Notes: generated by a model from the sequence alone, not told the origin. A stretch of DNA of 6,194 nucleotides from JACCUZ01 sp038246575 (GCA_038246575.1 JBBRVU010000224.1:1-6194); one strand, 5' to 3'. Positions 1-4,920 are shown, counted from the first letter of the stretch. A program made the numbers and translations.

Positions 1-90
1 CCTCTTGCGCACGACGTCAGCCGAGACGCGATGAGCGGCCGACGGTGGCGCGCGTAGGCAACTGCACGAGAGGCCGTCCGTGGTTCATCC

Positions 91-113
91 CTTGCCCGAT
101 CCGGTCGGGCAAG
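91..113. terminator. perfect 9-bp hairpin, possible terminator
   Basis: Left arm CTTGCCCGA (91-99) pairs perfectly with TCGGGCAAG (105-113) across the five-base loop TCCGG. TCC/GGA outside the arms can extend the stem with a one-base bulge. No T tract follows on either strand, so it is either an actinobacterial-type hairpin terminator of a gene left of the window or an operator-like palindrome for the operon 200 bases downstream. Confidence 0.4.
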
Positions 114-121
114 AGGACAGA

Positions 122-140
122 CGAACGTCCCCACATGCCG
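122..140 (+). repeat. intergenic repeat copy R0
   Basis: This copy carries CGTCC, four spacer bases, then ATGCCG. Over 19 bases it matches the copy at 5665-5683 at 17 positions. It differs from the other copies in having A instead of C after ATGCCG. It is the first of six same-strand copies in the window. Confidence 0.5.
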
Positions 141-145
141 AGTTC

Positions 146-179
146 CGGATGTTCGCGGATCTGCCGAATAGCGGATGTT
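146..179. repeat. spaced direct repeat CGGATGTT, possible operator
   Basis: CGGATGTT occurs at 146-153 and again at 172-179, a 26-base period. It lies about 140 bases upstream of the ABC ATPase start. Half-sites about 2.5 helical turns apart could bind a regulator, but no regulator gene is in the window and an 8-mer pair can arise by chance. Confidence 0.2.
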
Positions 180-306
180 GCTCGACGGTTGATGCGAGAT
201 CGGCTCGAGTCCCTCGAACCAAGTCGGGAGCCTTCCGGGGTGGTGTCGACGCGTGCCGCCTTTAGGGTGGCGGCGTGGGGCGTGCGCCGGTGTCCAAGCG
301 GGTGGG

Positions 307-312
307 CATACT
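307..312 (+). promoter_or_regulatory. possible -10 box for a leaderless ABC operon message
   Basis: CATACT matches TATAAT at four of six positions and ends seven bases before the ATG at 320, so transcription would start at about the start codon. No Shine-Dalgarno sequence precedes that ATG, which fits a leaderless message. There is no recognisable -35 box at the usual distance, so the call is weak. Confidence 0.25.
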
Positions 313-319
313 TCACGGC

Positions 320-1111
320 ATGAACGACCCCGACCCGCGCAGTCACGTTGGGCCTGCGGTCGAGGTGTTGGACGTCGCGCATTCGTATGGCGACCGAGTT
401 GCTTTGGATGACGTGTCCCTCACGTTGGAGACCGGGACGACGGCGTTGATTGGGGTCAACGGTTCCGGGAAGTCGACGCTGCTCAGCATCCTGGCCGGGG
501 CGCTGGAGCCAGGCACGGGAAGCGTCCGGGTGATGGGTTTGGACCCCTACCGGGCCAGGCAGCGCCGGGCTGCGCTGCCGCACGTGGCTCTGATGCCGCA
601 GCAGGCCGTGTTCCCGTCGAACATGACCGTTCGTGAGGTGGTCGGCTTCATCGGGTGGGCCCGTGGGCTGGCCAGGAACCGAGCGAGTTCACGGGCGGAC
701 GTGGTCATCGAGCAGGTCGGCCTGAGCGCACGCGCTGACGAACAGCTCAAGCGGCTCTCCGGCGGCATGGTTCGCAGGGTGGCCCTGGCGCAGGCGTTGG
801 TCAGCGAGCCGGACGTGCTACTGCTGGACGAGCCCAGCACGGGGCTGGACCCCGAACAGCGGCGCGGGATGGTCAGCCTCATCCGTAAGCTGGGGAGCAC
901 GGTGCTGTTCAGCAGCCACGTCGTGGAGGACGTCAAGGACGTCGCCCAGCGCGTGCTGGTGCTCGAGGAGGGCCGGCTGTTGTTCTCCGGCACCGTCGGC
1001 GAGCTCGAGGCGCTGGCCACACCGACCGGTGACGGGTCGGCCCGGGCTGGGTCCGACATCGAAGCTGGGCTAATGAAGCTGCTGGCCGATGAGCGCGGTC
1101 TACACGGATGA
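320..1111 (+). CDS. ABC transporter ATP-binding protein
   Basis: Cytoplasmic ATPase subunit (263 aa) expected to power the membrane proteins encoded next to it. All motifs of an active ABC domain are present: Walker A GVNGSGKST (45-53), Q-loop glutamine in MPQQ (92-95), signature LSGGM (146-150), Walker B VLLLDE (166-171), GLD (175-177) and switch histidine H200 in SSH. The LSGGMVRRVALAQAL form and overall length fit the CcmA/NatA-like group that works with ABC-2-type permeases. About 30 residues after the nucleotide-binding domain have no recognisable motif. The ATG at 320 was chosen because homology begins shortly after it; an in-frame GTG at 275 would add 15 residues unlike the family. The stop overlaps the next start as ATGA, so the genes are translationally coupled. 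The substrate cannot be told from the sequence. Confidence 0.93.
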   Translation: MNDPDPRSHVGPAVEVLDVAHSYGDRVALDDVSLTLETGTTALIGVNGSGKSTLLSILAGALEPGTGSVRVMGLDPYRARQRRAALPHVALMPQQAVFPSNMTVREVVGFIGWARGLARNRASSRADVVIEQVGLSARADEQLKRLSGGMVRRVALAQALVSEPDVLLLDEPSTGLDPEQRRGMVSLIRKLGSTVLFSSHVVEDVKDVAQRVLVLEEGRLLFSGTVGELEALATPTGDGSARAGSDIEAGLMKLLADERGLHG

Positions 1112-1407
1112 ACCCGCTACGGCTGTGGATGCGGCGTGGGGCCGCGCTGCTCGTGCCCGTCACGCTCGGCCCGTTGCTGCTGCTCACCCTCGTTCCGGGA
1201 CACCGGTGGTACCTGGATGCCGACTGGGGCCTGCGTAACGCGGCAGTGGTCGTCGGCTTCTACACACCGGTCCTTGCCGCGATCGCAGCGTTCGACGCCT
1301 CCAGGCGCCTGCACCCGACCTTGGCCATGGTGGGCCGCAGCGGCTCTCGTGGTTGGGGTGTGACCTTGACCCCGCCCGGTGCCGCGCTGGCGTGTGTTGA
1401 GCGATGA
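1108..1407 (+). CDS. ABC permease, N-terminal piece (split gene)
   Basis: A 99-aa membrane protein that looks like the first part of an ABC-2-like permease. Two hydrophobic segments are clear, around residues 12-29 (ALLVPVTLGPLLLLTLV) and 45-62 (AAVVVGFYTPVLAAIAAF). The C-terminus (PPGAALACVER) is the beginning of a third hydrophobic stretch that continues in the next ORF, which starts at 1404 in the -1 frame with MILTATAWVGVVATAV. Start ATG at 1108 overlaps the ATPase stop. Either one ancestral permease gene is now split by a frameshift, or two polypeptides are made by stop-start reinitiation. A one-base deletion could account for the split only if it lies between 1401 and 1407, because the downstream frame has a TGA at 1398-1400. 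The exact ATGA overlap therefore mildly favours genuine coupling. I see no slippery heptamer. Confidence 0.7.
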   Translation: MNPLRLWMRRGAALLVPVTLGPLLLLTLVPGHRWYLDADWGLRNAAVVVGFYTPVLAAIAAFDASRRLHPTLAMVGRSGSRGWGVTLTPPGAALACVER

Positions 1408-2309
1408 TCCTCACCGCGACTGCCTGGGTGGGTGTGGTCGCGACTGCGGTCGGCTCCGGCGGCATCGCACCGACGGACTGGTGGATCATGCCCGAGACAC
1501 TGCTCGCGTACGCCGCCGCGCTGGCGGTAGGCCAGTGGATCGGCAGCTCGGTCCGGGGAGCCCTGGCGCCGGTGCTGGCCGCTGTGCTGGTGATCGTGGC
1601 TACGCTTCCCACCGGCGTGGGGGTCAGGGCGCTTCAGGTGGCCACGACGTCGGGCACCATGGTCGGCCTGGACCGCACCCCGTCGCGTGCCCTGGTCAGC
1701 ATCGGCGTGAACGCGTCGATGCTGCTGCTGTTCACCGGCCTGACCCTGGCCAGGAACCGCGGTCGTGCAAGGCCTCGGTCCGCGGTGCTGGCCGCCCTGG
1801 CCGTGCCGCTGGTCGTCACGCTGGGCCTGAGCGTCCGCTCCCCGGCGCAGGAATTCCGGCCCTCGCAGGCCGCCACCGTCTGCGTCGGTTCCAGCCCCAC
1901 AGTGTGCGGACCCGCGCGCGCTCAGCGGTTGCTGACGATCGCTCAACGCGACCTCGCGCAGGCCACCTCCGCGCTGGCGGCCTCGGGCCTGAGACTGCCG
2001 AGCGAGTACGCCGTCGCCCGAGGGGACGCAGGCCAGGCACTCGGCCTCGGCGTCACCCAGCTGCCGATCGAGCTGTCCTCTCTGACGGGCAACCACCTAC
2101 CCAGAGCCGCGCTGCTCGACGCGCTCGCTCAGCCGCGCCTCTGCGCGGCGCTGTACACGGCCCAGAGCGCCGAGGAGTACATCGAGCTCGCGGACATGGT
2201 GAGTTCCTGGATCGGCCAGCAGTTCGCGCTCCCGGGAGGCCCCACCGGACCCGCACCGGCTGACGTGCAGGACGCCAACCACCGCCTCAACGAGTGCCCT
2301 CTGCCATGA
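1404..2309 (+). CDS. ABC permease, C-terminal piece with Cys-rich domain
   Basis: A 301-aa protein. Its N-terminal half has about five hydrophobic segments (roughly residues 1-18, 30-48, 53-70, 95-116 and 126-144), with positive residues (ARNRGRARPR, 116-125) between the last two. From about residue 145 to the end the protein is soluble and helical and contains four cysteines: C160 and C168 (CVGSSPTVC), C247 and C298. Four cysteines after the last membrane segment suggest an extracytoplasmic domain held by disulfides. From memory, related actinobacterial ABC-2-like membrane proteins carry a similar domain starting with paired cysteines; this was not checked. Start ATG at 1404 and stop at 2307-2309 are both inside ATGA overlaps with the neighbours, and there is no convincing Shine-Dalgarno, so translation probably depends on the upstream ORF. 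It is likely one functional unit with the 99-aa piece, giving about seven membrane segments. Confidence 0.75.
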   Translation: MILTATAWVGVVATAVGSGGIAPTDWWIMPETLLAYAAALAVGQWIGSSVRGALAPVLAAVLVIVATLPTGVGVRALQVATTSGTMVGLDRTPSRALVSIGVNASMLLLFTGLTLARNRGRARPRSAVLAALAVPLVVTLGLSVRSPAQEFRPSQAATVCVGSSPTVCGPARAQRLLTIAQRDLAQATSALAASGLRLPSEYAVARGDAGQALGLGVTQLPIELSSLTGNHLPRAALLDALAQPRLCAALYTAQSAEEYIELADMVSSWIGQQFALPGGPTGPAPADVQDANHRLNECPLP

Positions 2310-2860
2310 TCACTTGGACCAAGGCGTACCGCCTCCCCGAGACGCTCCTCGCAGTCGCGGTGCTGTGCGCGCTCATCCTCTGGACCCGAACATTGACCCT
2401 CAGCGTCGGGTCGCAAACCCCCGTCCAGGCCATCTGGCTGCTGGCGCTTGGCCTGGTCGTCGTTGCCGCATTGCCGCTGAACGACTCCATGGGCCTTCTG
2501 GAGAGGACCTTCTCCCGGGCGCGACCCCTGAAGACGATTCGGGCGGCCGCTGTCGCCCTCTCCGTTTCCTTGGGCGCGATCTGCCTGGCAGTTGTGAGCA
2601 GCGCGAACGCTATCGTCACCTGGCTTCTCCTCCTCTCAACTATCACGGTCCTGGCCACGCTGCTACTGGGCCATAACGCAATCCTCGTCGCCCTCACCCT
2701 CGGAGCTGGCTCGATCTTCGTCGAGCACTGGGTCGTAAACACGCCCGTCACCCGCCTCAGTCAGGCAGTCGGTGTACCCGTGGCAGCAGCCTGCTTCGGC
2801 GCATCCCTACTCATCTTCACCGCGCTGCCAGGATCCAAGGTCGGACCACGAACTGAGTGA
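2306..2860 (+). CDS. polytopic membrane protein, second permease subunit
   Basis: A 184-aa, strongly hydrophobic protein with about six membrane segments: near residues 10-28, 38-57, 75-97, 100-120, 122-142 and 152-172. It has no enzymatic motif and no recognised family. Its position as the last gene of a coupled ABC operon, and its topology, suggest the second transmembrane subunit of the transporter. The ATG at 2306 is preferred over the GTG at 2294 because it forms the same ATGA overlap as the other two junctions. The motif PETLLA near the N-terminus also occurs in the preceding permease piece (residues 30-35), which may reflect shared ancestry or chance. Confidence 0.75.
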   Translation: MITWTKAYRLPETLLAVAVLCALILWTRTLTLSVGSQTPVQAIWLLALGLVVVAALPLNDSMGLLERTFSRARPLKTIRAAAVALSVSLGAICLAVVSSANAIVTWLLLLSTITVLATLLLGHNAILVALTLGAGSIFVEHWVVNTPVTRLSQAVGVPVAAACFGASLLIFTALPGSKVGPRTE

Positions 2861-2879
2861 GACCCGCGCCCCAAGCGCG

Positions 2880-2905
2880 CTGCCGGCGCCACGGCCTGAC
2901 GGCAG
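2880..2905 (+). terminator. possible hairpin terminator of the ABC operon
   Basis: CTGCCG (2880-2885) can pair with CGGCAG (2900-2905) across a 14-base loop, 20 bases after the last stop codon of the operon. There is no T tract. The position is right for an actinobacterial terminator, but a six-pair stem with a long loop is weak. Confidence 0.3.
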
Positions 2906-2939
2906 TTCACGCGGGCCGCTCACTACAAGACCTCCTCAC

Positions 2940-2970
2940 ATCAGCGTCCGCCGGTTACCGGACATGCCGC
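2940..2970 (+). repeat. intergenic repeat copy R1
   Basis: The core ATGCCGC (2964-2970) is preceded by TTACCGGAC. From 2940 to 2970 it matches the copy at 4507-4537 at 25 of 31 positions, including 15 of 16 in TTACCGGAYATGCCGC. A CGTCC box is present upstream (2945-2949) but 14 bases from the core instead of the four seen in other copies. It lies between the ABC operon and the YjbR-family gene. Confidence 0.55.
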
Positions 2971-3041
2971 GATCAATGTGCCAATGGATGGCGCCGCGTT
3001 TGCCGGCCCCGAGGTCCGACCCGGCCGTCGGTGGGGCGGCG

Positions 3042-3047
3042 TAGCCT
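3042..3047 (+). promoter_or_regulatory. possible -10 box for a leaderless yjbR-like message
   Basis: TAGCCT fits the loose actinobacterial TANNNT -10 pattern and ends six bases before the ATG at 3054. No Shine-Dalgarno sequence is present, so a leaderless transcript is plausible. There is no clear -35 element. Confidence 0.2.
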
Positions 3048-3053
3048 GCGCCG

Positions 3054-3458
3054 ATGGCCGCCGCGCCCGTCCGCCGCCTCACCGACGACGTCCCCGCCGA
3101 CGTTGAGCGGCGCCTGCGCCGACTGTGCCTCGCCCTCCCGGACGCCTACGAGGAGCATGCCTGGGTCGGCACCCGGTGGCGGGTGCGCACGCGGACCTTC
3201 GTGCACGTCCTCGGGGTCGACGACCCCGTCGACGGCGCCCATGTGGTCATGACCTTCCGCGCCGCGGGCGAGGAGCTCGAGGCGCTGCGGCACGCGGGCC
3301 CGCCCTTCCACGTCCTCGGCTGGGGCCGCGACGCGATGGGTCTCACGCTCGACGCCGCCACCGACTGGGACGAGGTCGCCGAGCTCGTCGTCGAGTCGTA
3401 CTGCGTCCTGGCCCCGAGGAAGCTGGTCGCGCTCGTCGACCGCCCGGACCCCACCTAG
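3054..3458 (+). CDS. MmcQ/YjbR family protein
   Basis: A 134-aa soluble protein recognised as MmcQ/YjbR-like (DUF419). Members are small proteins with a fold similar to the CyaY/frataxin group; they are commonly annotated as DNA-binding, but their cellular role is poorly known. Family hallmarks are the LPDAYEEHAWVGTRWRV stretch (residues ~28-44), a strand TFVHVLGV, the central GWGRDAMGLTL region, and the C-terminal TDWDEVAELVVESYCVLAPR with DW and SY. Length is slightly above the usual ~115-125 because of an N-terminal extension. The GC content and the near-exclusive use of G or C at third codon positions are higher than in the flanking genes, so this segment looks like native chromosomal DNA between accessory pieces. 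The truncated kinase follows 11 bases after the stop. Membership in the family is fairly sure; function is not. Confidence 0.85.
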   Translation: MAAAPVRRLTDDVPADVERRLRRLCLALPDAYEEHAWVGTRWRVRTRTFVHVLGVDDPVDGAHVVMTFRAAGEELEALRHAGPPFHVLGWGRDAMGLTLDAATDWDEVAELVVESYCVLAPRKLVALVDRPDPT

Positions 3459-3469
3459 ATTCGCCGCCC

Positions 3470-3736
3470 GTGGACGGACCGGCTGACGGCAAGGACCTCG
3501 GGCTGCCCCCTCCCGCGGACCGCCGGCGCGTCGTCGTCCTCGCCGGTCCGAGCGGCTCCGGGAAGTCCCGACTGGCGAACCGCCTGCACGCCGCCCGCGG
3601 GTGGCCGGTCGGGAGTCTGCCCAGCCCTCCCACTGACGACCCCAACGATGCAGAGCTGGCCGCATGGCAAGCCCGCCCCCAAGCCTACTTCAAGTCAGGA
3701 TCTTGGTCATCAGCGCCAGAGGGCAGCCTCGACTGA
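3470..3736 (+). pseudogene. uridine kinase-like protein, truncated after P-loop
   Basis: From a GTG at 3470 the first 47 residues look like the start of an actinobacterial uridine kinase-like P-loop protein: RRRVVVLAGPSGSGKSRLA with Walker A GPSGSGKS at residues 26-33, then LHAARGWPV. Full-length proteins of this kind are about 200 aa and continue with an acidic DDFY-type segment and a lid region. Here the resemblance stops at about base 3610; a 41-residue tail rich in Pro, Ser and Ala follows to a TGA at 3734-3736. Base composition also becomes less GC-rich at that point. The kinase was probably cut by a deletion or insertion that joined it to unrelated DNA, and the product cannot be an active kinase. 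The same frame is open back to 3125, but that part only shadows the YjbR-like gene. Confidence 0.65.
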
Positions 3737-3739
3737 AGA

Positions 3740-3758
3740 ATCCGCTCATGCGGCGGAT
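3740..3758 (+). terminator. hairpin after the kinase remnant
   Basis: ATCCGC (3740-3745) pairs with GCGGAT (3753-3758) around a seven-base loop, four bases after the stop of the kinase remnant. CCGC-TCAT-GCGG is an alternative register. There is no T tract. It could end read-through transcription before the toxin-antitoxin promoter. Confidence 0.35.
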
Positions 3759-3846
3759 GGCAGGTTCGACGAGGACGCGAAGTATCGGATGTCGCCGTCT
3801 CCGTGAGCGTCTTCAAAGCGAGGTCGCAGGTGCCCTTGCCCATCGT

Positions 3847-3866
3847 GTCTTACAAATGGTGTTACA
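3847..3866. promoter_or_regulatory. tandem GTNTTACA repeats, putative antitoxin operator
   Basis: GTCTTACA (3847-3854) and GTGTTACA (3859-3866) are direct repeats with a 12-base period, differing at one position, in an AT-rich patch that stands out from the GC-rich surroundings. The second copy overlaps the -10 box of the toxin-antitoxin operon. Ribbon-helix-helix antitoxins commonly bind short repeated sites over their own promoter, so autorepression here is a reasonable inference. Confidence 0.4.
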
Positions 3867-3868
3867 TT
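3860..3868 (+). promoter_or_regulatory. extended -10 promoter of the toxin-antitoxin operon
   Basis: TGT followed by TACATT forms an extended -10 element (TGN plus five of six matches to TATAAT). It ends six bases before the antitoxin ATG at 3875, so the transcript would begin at or next to the start codon and be leaderless; no Shine-Dalgarno is present. A TTGCCC at 3836 is too far away (21 bases) to be a good -35 box. Confidence 0.45.
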
Positions 3869-3874
3869 CGTGAT

Positions 3875-4108
3875 ATGTCTCAGACGATCACGTTCCGCCC
3901 CGACGAAGACGCCGAGCGCGCCCTGGCAGTCCTCACCGCTGACGGCACTGCAGTGTCAGCCGCTGTCCGCGCTGCCTTGATCGACGCTGCGCGCCGCCGG
4001 GCACAAGAACGACTGCGTGCCGAGGCCGAAGTCCTCGCCGCGGATCCGACCGACCGGGCCGAAGCTGCTCAGGTGCTGCGGGACATGGAGACCCTGCGTG
4101 CGTGGTGA
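3875..4108 (+). CDS. ribbon-helix-helix antitoxin of a MazF-type toxin
   Basis: A 77-aa acidic, mostly helical protein. The N-terminal strand SQTITFRP (2-9), a helix DEDAERALAVL (10-20) and a second helix after DGTAVSAAVRAALIDAARRR (22-41) fit a ribbon-helix-helix DNA-binding domain that dimerises through the strand. The remaining part (about 42-77) is charged and helical, ending in DMETLRAW, as expected for the segment that wraps the toxin. It should neutralise the toxin and, with it, repress the operon. The ATG at 3875 was chosen over the GTG at 3803 because the family begins with the strand and because the promoter elements lie between the two. The toxin GTG start overlaps the end of this gene by 11 bases. 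Confidence 0.85.
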   Translation: MSQTITFRPDEDAERALAVLTADGTAVSAAVRAALIDAARRRAQERLRAEAEVLAADPTDRAEAAQVLRDMETLRAW

Positions 4109-4409
4109 CGTCCACCGGCTCAAGGCGCCGCGCGGCAGCCGCGGTCACGAGCAATCCGGTCCACGTTTCGCCGTCATCGTTCAGTCGGACTCGCTTCCGC
4201 TGTCGACCCTGATGGTGGCCCCCACCTCGACGTCATCGCGACCGGCGAGTTTCCGCCCCGAGGTGACCTTTGCGGGCCAGACGACGCGCGTGTTGGTTGA
4301 GCAGGCTGCTGCGGTAGACCCCACCCGTCTTGGTGAACGCGTCGCCCACCTCGGCTTCGACGAACTGCGACACGTTGACGCCGCCCTGCGAATCGTGCTC
4401 GAACTCTAA
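4098..4409 (+). CDS. mazF: MazF/PemK family toxin, endoribonuclease
   Basis: A 103-aa toxin of a type II toxin-antitoxin system; characterised family members cut RNA at short specific sequences and thereby stop growth. Recognisable features are the N-terminal RGDVHRLKAP strand-loop (2-11), GHEQSGPRFAVIVQSD with the conserved basic residue near the RNA-binding groove (16-31), the ST.MVAPTSTS strand containing the usual threonine/serine (36-46), RVLVEQAAAVDPTRLG (64-79) and a C-terminal helix HVDAALRIVL. The GTG at 4098 gives the family's normal MRGDV start and has a good GGAG Shine-Dalgarno at 4087-4090 with seven-base spacing. It overlaps the antitoxin by 11 bases in another frame, which ties toxin output to antitoxin translation. 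The cleavage sequence cannot be predicted. Nothing in it looks inactivated. Confidence 0.9.
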   Translation: MRGDVHRLKAPRGSRGHEQSGPRFAVIVQSDSLPLSTLMVAPTSTSSRPASFRPEVTFAGQTTRVLVEQAAAVDPTRLGERVAHLGFDELRHVDAALRIVLEL

Positions 4410-4473
4410 GCCCGGGCCGACGCACAGCTCGGCGATCGCCCCGTGGGCCGCGCCTGCCGGCCGCTGCCGCAAT

Positions 4474-4488
4474 GCGTGGAAGCCACGC
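4474..4488 (+). terminator. GC-rich hairpin downstream of the toxin gene
   Basis: GCGTGG (4474-4479) and CCACGC (4483-4488) form a perfect six-pair stem with the tight loop AAG, 65 bases after the toxin stop codon. No T tract follows. It is the best terminator candidate for the toxin-antitoxin operon. Confidence 0.4.
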
Positions 4489-4506
4489 TGACCGCAACAG
4501 ACGCTC

Positions 4507-4544
4507 ATCAGTGTGAGGCGTTTACCGGATATGCCGCAGTCCGG
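4507..4544 (+). repeat. intergenic repeat copy R2 with small hairpin
   Basis: The core ATGCCGCAG (4531-4539) is preceded by TTACCGGAT, as in copy R1. CCGGA (4525-4529) and TCCGG (4540-4544) pair around it, placing the core in a ten-base loop. The AGTCCGGA that follows the core resembles AGTTCCGGA after the core of copy R0. Confidence 0.55.
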
Positions 4545-4552
4545 AATCGCCG

Positions 4553-4587
4553 ACTCGCGGTGGCGTTACGCACCTCGGTCCGCGAGT
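4553..4587. repeat. inverted repeat between toxin and 85-aa gene
   Basis: ACTCGCGG (4553-4560) is perfectly complementary to CCGCGAGT (4580-4587), with a G·T pair extending the stem. The 19-base loop contains a smaller GCG-TTA-CGC palindrome (4563-4571). It lies 16 bases after repeat R2 and 40 bases before the next start. It may be a folded leader, an operator or part of the repeat unit; the sequence does not decide. Confidence 0.4.
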
Positions 4588-4626
4588 TCATGCAGATGAG
4601 CGATCGGCTGTCATAGGTTCACCGCC

Positions 4627-4884
4627 ATGGATGCAAGTAAGCAGCCGGACGGCACCGTTGCCTTGTCGCTGACGGTGGCAGAGGCAGTCGTGCTGCACGC
4701 GGCCATCGCCACGGCCGAGTTCGCGGAAGACCTAGACACCGTCGAACTAGGTGAGCCTGTCGAGAAGAAGGTCTTCTCTGACGTGCAGCAGGCTTTGGCC
4801 CCGCTGATCCCGGACCTCGGCACGGACCGCTATGGCGTGACGGTGCAGGGTGCCTACGCCTCCATCGACCCCTCGCCCTACTGA
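4627..4884 (+). CDS. 85-aa conserved-looking small protein, unknown function
   Basis: A small acidic soluble protein of no named family that I can identify with confidence. The N-terminal half is VALSLTVAEAVVLHAAIATAEF (residues ~10-31), a strand followed by a helix. It is followed by an acidic linker with EDLDTVELGEPVEKK and a helix SDVQQALAPLIPDLG (51-65), and it ends in ASIDPSPY. The pattern of a beta strand, 'LTVAEA' and a helix recalls other short uncharacterised actinobacterial proteins, but I cannot name the family. The reading frame has natural amino-acid composition and good third-position GC. Start ATG at 4627 has only a weak AGG (4615-4617) upstream. It stands alone between repeats R2 and R3. 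The opposite-strand frame is a Ser/Ala-rich shadow. Confidence 0.7.
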   Translation: MDASKQPDGTVALSLTVAEAVVLHAAIATAEFAEDLDTVELGEPVEKKVFSDVQQALAPLIPDLGTDRYGVTVQGAYASIDPSPY

Positions 4885-4894
4885 CGGCAGCAAT

Positions 4895-4920
4895 CGTCTT
4901 CCTATGCCGCAGGTGGTGAG
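4895..4920 (+). repeat. intergenic repeat copy R3
   Basis: CGTCT, four bases, then ATGCCGCAG, continuing as GTGGTGAG. It matches the copy at 5309-5334 at 20 of 26 positions, with the CGTCY-to-core spacing identical. It begins ten bases after the stop of the 85-aa gene. Confidence 0.55.

Larger units (their letters stand above)
1..319. other. gene-less region upstream of the ABC operon
   Basis: No reading frame here looks like a real protein. The longest plus-strand frame (45-323) is rich in Arg, Ser, Cys, Trp and Pro and shows no family resemblance, which is typical of a chance open frame in GC-rich DNA. The stretch holds a perfect hairpin (91-113), one copy of the dispersed intergenic repeat (122-140), a spaced direct repeat (146-179) and a weak -10-like box just before the ABC ATPase start. 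It probably carries the end of an upstream unit plus the control region of the ABC operon; that role is inferred. Confidence 0.5.

Noticed and set aside
45..323. 92-codon plus-strand frame whose stop overlaps the ATPase ATG as ATGA
   Set aside because: Its composition (Arg, Cys, Trp, Pro, Ser) and lack of any family pattern look like a chance frame. The overlap is probably coincidental, and the frame runs through a hairpin and a repeat.
1390..1410. Programmed -1 ribosomal frameshift joining the permease pieces
   Set aside because: There is no slippery heptamer before the overlap and no obvious downstream stem. Stop-start reinitiation at ATGA is simpler.
1260..2263. Long open frames on both strands over the permease (minus 1260-2096, plus 1379-2263)
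   Set aside because: Both are Arg/Gly/Ala/His-rich shadows. The frame at 1404-2309 has clear membrane segments and coupled starts and stops.
2973..3665. 230-codon minus-strand frame over yjbR and the kinase remnant
   Set aside because: It mirrors very GC-rich coding DNA and is dominated by Arg, Gly and Ala. The plus-strand genes have recognisable families.
3125..3736. A single 203-aa plus-strand protein
   Set aside because: Its first half is an Arg/Pro-rich shadow of the YjbR-like gene. Only the part from the GTG at 3470 resembles a real protein (P-loop kinase start).
3803..3874. N-terminal extension of the antitoxin from a GTG at 3803
   Set aside because: The added 24 residues do not fit a ribbon-helix-helix start and would place the -10 and operator repeats inside the gene.
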